From positions 1-18,541 of the forward strand of contig CANRDH010000013.1 in the NCBI GenBank assembly GCA_947629295.1: a stretch of 18,541 bases of DNA, written 5' to 3'. Position 1 is the first letter of the stretch. Each line of letters starts with the position of its first letter. This DNA comes from an uncultured Clostridia bacterium (GTDB taxonomy: Bacteria > Bacillota > Clostridia > Oscillospirales > Acutalibacteraceae). The notes beneath the pieces were generated by a model, which was not told the DNA's origin, ran no database searches, and saw only the letters and a program-made list of their open reading frames with translations. Below are positions 1 to 6,917 of the stretch, in pieces. Both the position numbers and the translations under genes were made by a program.

Positions 1-1629
1 TACACTGGAATTATCAGACAAAGTAGCCTTAAGAGTAACATTCGCTCCTTCATTTATGCTTGCTGAGGATTTTGAAATACTAATCTTAAGAGATTCCTTG
101 ACCGACTTATTAACCTTTACGGTACATTTTACAGTTCTACCCGATTTATTGTCCTTTGCGGTTATTGTTGCAGTACCCTCTGATATACCCTTTACAACAC
201 CTTTTGAATCCACCGTTGCTATATTCTTATCAGAACTCGACCACGTAAAGCTTCCGCCGGAAGTGGTTGTGGCTGTCAAAGTCAAACTCTTTCCTTCATC
301 GACAGTTGCCGAAGTCTTTGAAATCGTCACCTTGTCATTTATTTTTACCGGTAATACAGCCTCTTTGCTTCCATTCGGGTCTGAAACGGTAATCTCAGCC
401 GTTCCTGCTCCAACGCCTTGGACAGTACCTGTGGACGTAACAGTTGCAACCGATTTATCTGATGTAGAATAGACAACACTTCCGTTAGTAGGTGCAATTA
501 TAGGCTTTATTGTATGTATACTTCCTACATTCATTGTCTTTGACTTTACAGGCAATTCCAACGAAGTCAATACTACATTTCCGATTTTTACAACGCACTT
601 CAAGACCCTTCCGTTTTTGCTGTCAGTCGCAGTAACGGTTGCAGAACCCTTTCCTACGGCTGTAACAACTCCTGACAAATTTACCGTTGCAACATTGTTA
701 TTTGAGCTTGACCATTTAAATGTTCCTCCGGATGTTGTTGAAGCAGTAAGCTTGACTGTACCTCCCACATTCAGTGAAACTGAAGTTTTCGATATGGTCA
801 TCTTGTCGTTAATTTTTACCGGCAATACAGCCTTTTTGCTTCCGTTCGCATCCGAAACAGTAATATTAGCCGTTCCTGCTCCAACACCTTGGACAGTACC
901 TGTAGACGTAACAGTTGCAACTGATTTATTTGATGTGGAATAGACAACGCTTCCGTTGGCGGGAGTTATGACGGGCTTTATCGTATGTTTACTTCCCACA
1001 TTCATGGTTTTGGAGTTAACAAGCAGCTTTATTGATGTCAGCGGCGGATTAACAGAGGAAGAACCGGTAGATGTATTTTTCTGTGTCGAAGTTCCCGAAA
1101 TATACTTTATATAATCGGTACATACATATCCCTTCGTACCTGTTGTAAGTTCTACCTGAGCCCATGACTCATTGCAAAACTTAATTATATCCAACTTCAC
1201 ACCGGGCAGAAGTGTTTTTATAACTTGATAGCCTGTACCTGCTCCCTTTCTCAAATTAAGACTTTCAGTAACTCTCGCATCGGTAATTATATCGAGATAA
1301 TCTCCGGAGCAATAACCTGTTGTACCGTCGGAAAGCTTAACCTTAAGCCAACTGGAACTCGTCCTTCCAACTACTGTAACGATAACATTTTTATCAATTA
1401 CGTCTATTACTCCGTATTTGGTTCCGGCACCCTTTCTCAGGTTTAAGCTATCGGTAGTTTTAGCATAAACAGGCTCCTGTGCACCCTGAGCAGAAAGAGA
1501 TACAATAGGTATCGATGTACCGAGCAACACCACAGCGCAAACGAGAGCAAAAATTCTTCTGAGCCTTTTCGGTGTATTTCTGACTCTGTCAATAAAAGAA
1601 ATTTTTAAGTGTTGTTTATTTCCTTTCAA
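1..1629 (-). CDS. Secreted SH3/Ig-like (BIG2) repeat surface protein, 3' end outside window
   Basis: The minus frame stays open for 543 codons from a TTG at 1629 to the window edge, so the C-terminus is missing. A stop lies two codons upstream of the TTG, and GAAAGG sits 11 bases before it, so this start is nearly forced. Residues about 20-47 form a basic-plus-hydrophobic signal peptide (KRLRRIFALVCAVVLLG). Two bacterial SH3-type repeats follow (about 57-113 and 119-176), each with SLNLRKGAGT and ending in a GY-C-DY pattern. After a Ser/Thr-rich linker come four BIG2-like Ig units (about 198-275, 277-350, 355-432, 434-507) with W/YSS/TS and VATV motifs, then the start of a fifth. SH3 domains of this type bind cell-wall peptides and BIG2 domains are common in adhesins and wall-associated enzymes. 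A catalytic domain could lie beyond the edge. The function is therefore wall-associated, exact role unknown. The gene has its own promoter and a possible operator array. Confidence 0.9.
   Translation of the reverse strand, partial: MKGNKQHLKISFIDRVRNTPKRLRRIFALVCAVVLLGTSIPIVSLSAQGAQEPVYAKTTDSLNLRKGAGTKYGVIDVIDKNVIVTVVGRTSSSWLKVKLSDGTTGYCSGDYLDIITDARVTESLNLRKGAGTGYQVIKTLLPGVKLDIIKFCNESWAQVELTTGTKGYVCTDYIKYISGTSTQKNTSTGSSSVNPPLTSIKLLVNSKTMNVGSKHTIKPVITPANGSVVYSTSNKSVATVTSTGTVQGVGAGTANITVSDANGSKKAVLPVKINDKMTISKTSVSLNVGGTVKLTASTTSGGTFKWSSSNNNVATVNLSGVVTAVGKGSATVTATDSKNGRVLKCVVKIGNVVLTSLELPVKSKTMNVGSIHTIKPIIAPTNGSVVYSTSDKSVATVTSTGTVQGVGAGTAEITVSDPNGSKEAVLPVKINDKVTISKTSATVDEGKSLTLTATTTSGGSFTWSSSDKNIATVDSKGVVKGISEGTATITAKDNKSGRTVKCTVKVNKSVKESLKISISKSSASINEGANVTLKATLSDNSSV
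100..1041 (-). repeat. Two tandem 471-bp coding repeats (157 codons each)
   Basis: Within the surface-protein gene, unit 1 (571-1041, residues 197-353) and unit 2 (100-570, residues 354-510) align with an exact 471-base offset and no visible indel. For example, the segment encoding SKTMNVGS recurs at that distance. The most similar part is about 366-490 against 837-961, where only scattered bases differ. Each unit encodes two different BIG2-like domains, so the duplicated module is a domain pair, not a single domain. This points to a fairly recent internal duplication. It could vary in copy number by recombination. Confidence 0.85.
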
Positions 1630-1650
1630 ATATTACACAACCTTTCATTT

Positions 1651-1678
1651 TGTTACAATATTGTCATCTTACTGTCAT
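1651..1678 (+). promoter_or_regulatory. Three 11-bp-phased TGT half-sites, OmpR/PhoB-family-like operator
   Basis: On the plus strand, TGTTAC (1651-1656), TGTCAT (1662-1667) and TGTCAT (1673-1678) are spaced exactly 11 bases start to start, each pair separated by 5 bases. The second and third units with flanking bases match about 15 of 18 positions of the E. coli Pho box (CTGTCATAWAWCTGTCAY, from memory). The first unit fits the TGTWAH half-site of WalR. Direct repeats with one helical turn of spacing are typical of winged-helix OmpR/PhoB-type response regulators. The array lies between the predicted transcription start and the TTG of the surface-protein gene, in the opposite orientation. That would suit repression. 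Binding is inferred only. Confidence 0.45.
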
Positions 1679-1715
1679 ACGAGCAGACAGAAAGCTGATT
1701 CTAGTATTTGTAATA

Positions 1716-1744
1716 ATTATAACCTGTTTTTAACTCTTTTGCAA
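1716..1744 (-). promoter_or_regulatory. Sigma-A-type promoter of the surface-protein gene
   Basis: On the minus strand, TTGCAA (1739-1744) is followed by a 17-base spacer and a perfect TATAAT (1716-1721). Transcription would start near 1709, giving a leader of about 80 bases that contains the phased TGT half-sites. The promoter sits in the very AT-rich gap after the membrane-protein gene, so the surface-protein gene is probably transcribed on its own. Confidence 0.65.
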
Positions 1745-1833
1745 TAATAATTATATATAAAAAATTTATTCAAAATTGGGGGTTATTAATAAATTAAAAT
1801 TAAATATAAAAAAATACAAATATTTTCCTGAAA

Positions 1834-2370
1834 TTATATTCTGAAAACACTGTTAATAAGCTTCTGTATAGGCTTTTTATATTTCAATTCAAACATTCCT
1901 ATAACTGTATCATACAATATGAAGGCTATATTCAGAAGTAAAAGAAACAACAAAGGAAGATTAACACCGAATAACTCAAAATTATCAACGGGTAATAAAA
2001 ATACATATAAACAAATCAAATATACCAAAGTAGCTGACGCATTAAATAAAAGCATCTTCAGTATAAAAGCAAAGAACTTTATTTTCACCCTTTCTATTCC
2101 GGATTTCAGAATAGGATAATATCCTAAAAACAGCAAAAAATATAAAGACGCCTCCTTATCAGAGCATAATATAAGCGATAAGGCGGAAACACATATATAT
2201 GTATACATCGCCCAACTGATACCTGTCGAATATGACATGGCAAGAATCATAATTCCCGCCAATGCAGGAACAGCATACTGTCCCACTGTAATGAATCCCT
2301 CCGCTATCATCAGAACCGTGATAATCGCGGTTACAATTCCACCAAAAGTGATTTTTTGCACGGTACGCAT
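1834..2370 (-). CDS. Small polytopic membrane protein of unknown function
   Basis: About 178 residues, mostly hydrophobic, with roughly five or six predicted membrane helices (near residues 12-30, 35-50, 52-70, 78-90, 104-130 and 138-160 from the chosen start). It ends in a basic tail (KYKKPIQKLINSVFRI). Short motifs include GQYAVPALAGI and FLGYYPILK. The layout is loosely like the membrane-embedded S components of ECF vitamin transporters, but I do not recognise a substrate-specific family. The frame is open from TTG 2391, and an ATG at 2379 overlaps the stop of the J-domain gene (TGATG). I chose the ATG at 2370 because AGGTGA lies 8 bases upstream. Translational coupling to the J-domain gene is likely either way. 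It is the last gene of the long minus-strand run, with no clear hairpin terminator after it. Confidence 0.75.
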   Translation of the reverse strand: MRTVQKITFGGIVTAIITVLMIAEGFITVGQYAVPALAGIMILAMSYSTGISWAMYTYICVSALSLILCSDKEASLYFLLFLGYYPILKSGIERVKIKFFAFILKMLLFNASATLVYLICLYVFLLPVDNFELFGVNLPLLFLLLLNIAFILYDTVIGMFELKYKKPIQKLINSVFRI

Positions 2371-2378
2371 TTTCTTCA

Positions 2379-3005
2379 TCACCTGAAGCAAGAGTTACAG
2401 CAGCAATCGCTGCAAATCATACACCCTATAATATCACAGCAGCTGCAGCCCACATTCGGGCTGTATCCGCCGTATTCCCCTCTTCTCTGTTTGGAAAGCC
2501 TTTCATAAAATGCACGATATTCAGCATTCTCCCTGTCCATCCTACAGGCGGTTTCAACGTAATTGTTTGATTCCTCAAGCCAGCCATTATTATACGAGAT
2601 AACTCCCATAAGATAGTACCATTCGGCAGTACGAGCTGTAGGCGGTACCTGACTCAATATTCTTTCAGCATCCGAAAACTGAGAGTTTTTTATTAACATC
2701 CGTACCTGTCTGTACATAACATTTCCGGTATAATCGTATGAAGCATTTTCATAATAATAATTTTTCTCATTTTGAGCATTATCCTCAGAATCATATGTAA
2801 CCGCAGGGATTTTTCCGTGCCTTTCCTTCATTATGAGGTCGTAAGCTTGATTGATCTCCTTCATTTTTTCGGACGCTTCCTCCGCAAGAGGGCTGTTCTG
2901 GTATCTGTCAGGATGATATTTTTTTACAAGATTTCTGTATGCTCTCTTTATTTCTTCTTCATCGGCATCCCTCGAAATATTAAGTATTTTGTAAGGATCT
3001 TTCAT
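2379..3005 (-). CDS. J-domain protein with TPR-like middle and nine-cysteine tail
   Basis: 208 residues starting at an ATG with GGAGTGA 8 bases upstream. Residues 1-65 are a complete J domain with the HPD motif at 31-33, so it should stimulate the ATPase of a DnaK-type Hsp70. There is no Gly/Phe-rich region or DnaJ zinc domain, so it is not the canonical DnaJ. Residues about 95-170 look like TPR-type helical repeats (DAERILSQVP, WYYLMGVISYNNG). The last 22 residues hold nine cysteines (187, 189, 190, 195, 198, 201, 202, 203, 206), which could bind metal, carry acyl groups or form disulfides; none can be told from sequence. It lies 34 bases after the DUF5685-like gene and overlaps the membrane-protein gene, so the three probably work together. 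The J domain is certain; the client is unknown. Confidence 0.88.
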   Translation of the reverse strand: MKDPYKILNISRDADEEEIKRAYRNLVKKYHPDRYQNSPLAEEASEKMKEINQAYDLIMKERHGKIPAVTYDSEDNAQNEKNYYYENASYDYTGNVMYRQVRMLIKNSQFSDAERILSQVPPTARTAEWYYLMGVISYNNGWLEESNNYVETACRMDRENAEYRAFYERLSKQRRGEYGGYSPNVGCSCCDIIGCMICSDCCCNSCFR

Positions 3006-3039
3006 TTTTTCTGTTCACTCCTTATATACAATATCCATA

Positions 3040-3942
3040 TTATCGGATCTGACCTTTCTTGCTTTTATTCCTTTTCCGTTTTTTCTGTTTATCTGCATTG
3101 AATTTAGCAAAAAGTCGGCATTTCTGCTGCTGAGGTATTCCGTCATAAATTATATTATCGAGAATACTCTTATATGAACCTATATTCAGCAAATCATAAG
3201 CCATGGCAATCTGAGCCGCCGTCATATTCAGGACCTCATTGCAGTAATTCATTGTCTCAATGATATCCCCGTTATATTTATTTCTAAACGGATTGAAAGA
3301 GCCTTTTTTTATATCCTTCTCCAAATCATCGGCGGCATCCATAAGATAAATCCATCTTCCGGTATAATAACCGAAAACCTCGGCTATATGAGTATTATAC
3401 CCTTTGGGATAAAGCATAGAGCAAAGCTTTGATATCAGCTCGGCTGTGGGTTCGGCTGCCGCATCCGCATTATCCTGATTCTGTTCTACAACCTGCTGTT
3501 TTTTTATCATCTGTCCTGTGAACTCGTCAATCTCAGGATATGAAAGTACAGCTCTTTTATAGCTTCTTTTCAGAATACATCTAAGAATTACGGCACAACA
3601 TCTTCTGAAAAATCCCTCATCATTCATAGTATCAGTAAGCTTATGACAGCTCATTATCACTGATACAGCCCCGGCAAACCGAAAAGCTTCGCCCTCACTT
3701 TTACAAAATTCGCATTTCTTCAGCGGATTAACCACACATCTCTTCCGGGCCACGGTGCATTTTTCCGAATTAAGCGATAAATAAAGTAAAACAAGTACAG
3801 TGCAATCATAGCTTAATGTAAGCCTTGCCACAATACCGTAATCTCTTCCCATCTGACGGCACAGACCGCAGTAAACACTCTTATAAATATTATAATCCTT
3901 TATTTTTAGCTCATTCTTATTTATCTGTAAATATCCGAACAA
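3040..3942 (-). CDS. DUF5685-like cysteine protein of unknown function
   Basis: 300 residues, starting at a TTG that encodes the MFGY opening; an in-frame TAA five codons upstream rules out a longer form, and GGTGA lies just ahead. Paired cysteines occur as YCGLC (25, 28), then 62, 69, 77 and 80 (CEFC), suggesting a metal site. The rest is helical with two acidic motifs: DTMND (104-108) and DAADDLEKD (202-210), the latter followed by a KKGSFNPF segment. The N-terminal pattern matches what I recall of the DUF5685 family, common in Clostridia. The two acidic motifs resemble in spacing and context the DxxxD and DxxED motifs of phytoene/squalene-synthase-type enzymes, but this is my inference and not a known assignment. 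The C-terminus is strongly basic (KQKKRKRNKSKK). It lies 54 bases after uvrA and just before the J-domain gene. Confidence 0.75.
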   Translation of the reverse strand: MFGYLQINKNELKIKDYNIYKSVYCGLCRQMGRDYGIVARLTLSYDCTVLVLLYLSLNSEKCTVARKRCVVNPLKKCEFCKSEGEAFRFAGAVSVIMSCHKLTDTMNDEGFFRRCCAVILRCILKRSYKRAVLSYPEIDEFTGQMIKKQQVVEQNQDNADAAAEPTAELISKLCSMLYPKGYNTHIAEVFGYYTGRWIYLMDAADDLEKDIKKGSFNPFRNKYNGDIIETMNYCNEVLNMTAAQIAMAYDLLNIGSYKSILDNIIYDGIPQQQKCRLFAKFNADKQKKRKRNKSKKGQIR

Positions 3943-3961
3943 CCTGTCACCCCATTATAAA

Positions 3962-3978
3962 GTCTGCTGTTTGCAGAC
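3962..3978 (-). other. Short hairpin between uvrA and the DUF5685-like gene
   Basis: GTCTGC and GCAGAC form a 6-bp stem with a 5-base loop, followed on the minus strand by TTTATAAT. The T-run is too short for a convincing intrinsic terminator, and the TATAAT lacks a good -35 at the right distance. It may be a weak attenuator or nothing. Confidence 0.25.
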
Positions 3979-3996
3979 AACTGACTGCTTCACCGA

Positions 3997-6819
3997 TCAC
4001 CGCAGATACCTTTTCAGATAAATTCCGGTGTACGAATCCGGACAATTTGCCAATTCCTCCGGAGTTCCGCAGGCTACAACAGTTCCTCCTCCATCCCCGC
4101 CTTCAGGTCCGAGGTCTATTATATAGTCGGCAGTTTTAATCAAATCCAGATTATGCTCAATAACAACGACGGTATTTCCTCCGTCAACAAACTTTTGCAA
4201 AACATCTATAAGCTTATGAACATCTGCTATATGAAGTCCTGTTGTAGGCTCGTCAAGTATATATATTGTCTTTCCCGTGGAGCGTTTTGAAAGCTCCGAG
4301 GCAAGCTTTATCCTTTGCGCCTCACCGCCCGAAAGAGTGGTTGAAGGCTGACCTATCTTTATATAACCCAGTCCCACATCCTTAAGCGTTTTAAGCTTAT
4401 TATATATGCGCGGTATATTCTCAAAGAATATACAACCCTCCTCGACTGTCATTTCAAGGACATCATATATTGATTTTCCCTTATATTTAACCTCAAGCGT
4501 TTCTCTGCTGTATCGCTTTCCTCCGCAGACCTCGCAGGGTACATACACATCAGGAAGAAAATGCATTTCTATCTTAATTATACCGTCACCCTGACAAGCT
4601 TCGCATCTTCCGCCCTTGACATTAAAGGAAAATCTGCTTGACGTAAAGCCTCTCATTTTCGCCTCGTTAGTCTGAGCAAAGAGCTCTCTTATATCGGTAA
4701 ATACGCCCGTATAAGTAGCGGGATTGGAACGCGGTGTTCTGCCTATCGGAGATTGGTTTATATCTATAACCTTGTCAAGATTTTCTGCACCTGTTATTTT
4801 TTTGCAGCATACCGGAACGGGCCTTGCTTTATTAAGCTCTGCAGCAAGCTGTTTATATAATATTTCATTTACAAGTGAGGATTTTCCCGAACCCGAAACG
4901 CCTGTTACGCAAATAAACTTGCCCAATGGGAATTCCACATCAATTTTCCTAAGGTTATTCTGATATGCTCCTATCACTTTAAGCTTATGTCCGTTTCCCT
5001 CTCTTCTTTCCTTGGGAACAGGAATAAATTTCCTACCGCTCAGATACTGACCGGTAACTGAATTTTCGCATTTTTTTATATCCTCAACCGTTCCGGCGCA
5101 TACAAGCTCTCCGCCGTGAATACCCGCTCCGGGGCCTATATCAATGATATGGTCGGCGGCATACATTGTATCCTCGTCATGCTCGACTACTATTACCGTA
5201 TTGCCCAAATCACGAAGATTTTTAAGAGTAGCTATAAGCTTATCATTATCACGCTGATGCAGACCTATGCTCGGTTCGTCAAGTATATAAAGCACACCCG
5301 AAAGTGATGATCCTATTTGTGTTGCAAGCCTGATTCTCTGACTTTCTCCTCCCGATAGAGTACTCGCCGAACGGGAGAGAGTAAGATAGGAAAGACCGAC
5401 GCTGTTAAGGAAATTGAGACGACTGTCTATTTCTTTCGTTATTGCCTTTGCAATAAGCTTTTCTCTTTCGGTAAGCGATGCTTTTTTTACAAAATCAAGT
5501 GCATTTTCCACAGACATATCACAAAATTCGATTATGTTAAGACCACCAACGGTAACGGCAAGACTTTCCGGAGAAAGTCTTTTACCATTGCAGGCACTGC
5601 ACGGTACGGCAGACATATAACTTTCAATCTCAGCTTTTATCCATGTGCTTTGTGTTTCTCTGAAACGTCTTTCAAGATTATTTATTATACCCTCAAATTC
5701 AGTCTGATATGTTCCGCTTCCGTATTCGCTTCTGCGTTTTACGGTAATTTTTTCTCCCCTTGTTCCGTATAGGAGAATATCTATAATTTCCCCGGAGAGG
5801 GTATTAAGCGGTGCGTCGAGAGAAAAATTATATTTTTCGGCAAGTGCCTCAAAGTACATTGCTGCAATGGTGCTGCCCTCCATTGCCCAACCGCTTCCCT
5901 TTATTCCGCCCTGCCGAACGGATTTTGTCATATCGGGAATGATCCTGTCAATATCTATTTTCATAAATACCCCAAGACCGGTACATTTTTTGCAGGCACC
6001 GTACGGATTATTAAATGAAAACATCCTGGGACTAAGCTCATCTATGCTTACTCCATGCTCGGGGCAGGCATAATTCTGAGAAAATAATATATCCTCCCCG
6101 CCGTTTACCGCAACCACAGTAAGTCCTCCGGCAAGCTTTGAAGCTGTTTCAATTGAGTCCGTAAGTCGTGAGCGTATTCCATCCTTTATCACAAGTCTGT
6201 CCACAACTATGTCTATATTATGTTTTTTATTCTTTTCAAGACTTATTTTTTCAGCAAGGTCATAAATAATTCCATCTATTCTGACACGTACAAAGCCGCT
6301 TTTGGCAGCAGATTCAAGTTCCTTCTGATGCTGACCCTTTTTTGCTCTTACTATCGGTGCCATAACCTGGATTTTTGCTCCCTCTTGAAGCTCTATGACC
6401 TTATCGACAATCTGGTCAATTGTCTGCTGTTTTATCTCCCTGCCGCATACCGGACAATGAGGTATTCCTATTCTTGCATACATAAGCCGGAGATAATCAT
6501 ATATTTCCGTAACTGTTCCAACGGTTGAGCGGGGATTTTTAGATGTAGTTTTCTGGTCAATGGAAATTGCGGGAGAAAGTCCGTCTATGCTGTCAACATC
6601 CGGTTTATCCATCTGTCCGAGGAACATTCTCGCATAGGAGGAAAGGGACTCGACATATCTTCTCTGACCCTCTGCATAAAGCGTATCAAATGCAAGCGAT
6701 GATTTGCCGGAACCCGAAAGTCCCGTCAAAACTACCAATTCATCACGGGGTATATCTACATTTATATTTTTGAGATTGTGCTCACGCGCACCCTTTACCA
6801 CTATCTTTTTGAAAGACAT
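3997..6819 (-). CDS. uvrA: UvrA, excinuclease ABC subunit A
   Basis: Damage-recognition ATPase of nucleotide excision repair; it loads UvrB at DNA lesions. 940 residues, the usual full length. Two ABC ATPase halves are intact: Walker A GLSGSGKS (33-40) with signature LSGGESQ (about 488) and Walker B ILDEPSIGL; then GVSGSGKS (640-647), LSGGEAQ (about 829) and ILDEPTTGL. The UvrB-binding region holds HCPVCG near 121. The second zinc finger has C739, C742, C762 and C765. In the first zinc site the second ligand is His (CPEH, C252/H255, with C276/C279) where many UvrA proteins have Cys; this looks like a lineage variant. The frame opens at a TTG (6837), but the ATG at 6819 has GGGAGG 5 bases upstream and gives the family-typical MSFKKIVVKGAREHNL start. 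It lies about 100 bases after ftsH, behind a stem-loop; no uvrB is nearby. Confidence 0.98.
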   Translation of the reverse strand: MSFKKIVVKGAREHNLKNINVDIPRDELVVLTGLSGSGKSSLAFDTLYAEGQRRYVESLSSYARMFLGQMDKPDVDSIDGLSPAISIDQKTTSKNPRSTVGTVTEIYDYLRLMYARIGIPHCPVCGREIKQQTIDQIVDKVIELQEGAKIQVMAPIVRAKKGQHQKELESAAKSGFVRVRIDGIIYDLAEKISLEKNKKHNIDIVVDRLVIKDGIRSRLTDSIETASKLAGGLTVVAVNGGEDILFSQNYACPEHGVSIDELSPRMFSFNNPYGACKKCTGLGVFMKIDIDRIIPDMTKSVRQGGIKGSGWAMEGSTIAAMYFEALAEKYNFSLDAPLNTLSGEIIDILLYGTRGEKITVKRRSEYGSGTYQTEFEGIINNLERRFRETQSTWIKAEIESYMSAVPCSACNGKRLSPESLAVTVGGLNIIEFCDMSVENALDFVKKASLTEREKLIAKAITKEIDSRLNFLNSVGLSYLTLSRSASTLSGGESQRIRLATQIGSSLSGVLYILDEPSIGLHQRDNDKLIATLKNLRDLGNTVIVVEHDEDTMYAADHIIDIGPGAGIHGGELVCAGTVEDIKKCENSVTGQYLSGRKFIPVPKERREGNGHKLKVIGAYQNNLRKIDVEFPLGKFICVTGVSGSGKSSLVNEILYKQLAAELNKARPVPVCCKKITGAENLDKVIDINQSPIGRTPRSNPATYTGVFTDIRELFAQTNEAKMRGFTSSRFSFNVKGGRCEACQGDGIIKIEMHFLPDVYVPCEVCGGKRYSRETLEVKYKGKSIYDVLEMTVEEGCIFFENIPRIYNKLKTLKDVGLGYIKIGQPSTTLSGGEAQRIKLASELSKRSTGKTIYILDEPTTGLHIADVHKLIDVLQKFVDGGNTVVVIEHNLDLIKTADYIIDLGPEGGDGGGTVVACGTPEELANCPDSYTGIYLKRYLR

Positions 6820-6877
6820 TTTATCCTCCCTCGCCAAATACTATGTTCTATTATCTTCACATATTTATCTAACAACA

Positions 6878-6903
6878 TAAGGAGTGCGGCAATGCACTCC
6901 TTA
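6878..6903 (-). terminator. 10-bp stem-loop between ftsH and uvrA (terminator or attenuator)
   Basis: TAAGGAGTGC (6878-6887) and GCACTCCTTA (6894-6903) pair perfectly around a 6-base loop, 15 bases beyond the ftsH stop. On the minus strand the stem is followed by TGTTGTTAG, which is T-rich but has no uninterrupted T-tract. It is therefore a weak intrinsic terminator, an attenuator or an mRNA 3'-end stabiliser. It is the strongest structural break inside the long minus-strand run. Confidence 0.5.
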
Positions 6904-6917
6904 ATGGTGTTACTGTA

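Noticed and set aside
56..943. Two plus-strand frames of 138 and 108 codons with a repeated motif (TPWTVPVDVTVATDL)
   Set aside because: They are antisense shadows of the BIG2 repeats; their shared motif simply reflects the 471-bp duplication in the real minus-strand gene.
1630..1660. A second promoter-like pair on the minus strand, TTGTAA-17-TAATAT, just before the surface-protein TTG
   Set aside because: The -10 would abut the start codon, so the transcript would begin inside the gene with no later start that keeps the signal peptide. It is expected by chance in such AT-rich sequence.
1655..1664. 10-bp palindrome ACAATATTGT in the surface-protein leader
   Set aside because: It overlaps the phased TGT repeats and is short and AT-rich; the 11-bp direct-repeat reading explains the sequence better.
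1745..1833. AT-rich stretch after the membrane-protein gene as a terminator
   Set aside because: There are T-runs but no stable G/C-containing stem before them.
3954..3959. TATAAT upstream of the DUF5685-like gene
   Set aside because: No acceptable -35 box at 16-18 bases (AGTTGT or similar), and the start would fall too close to the TTG for a usual leader.
6820..6837. Longer uvrA form starting at the TTG at 6837
   Set aside because: The GGGAGG that serves the ATG at 6819 lies inside this extension, and UvrA normally begins at that ATG.
6845..6877. Possible uvrA promoter (TTGTTA with TAATAG at about 16-17 bases) after the stem-loop
   Set aside because: Both boxes match poorly and the spacing is ambiguous; a separate uvrA promoter is plausible but not supported by sequence alone.
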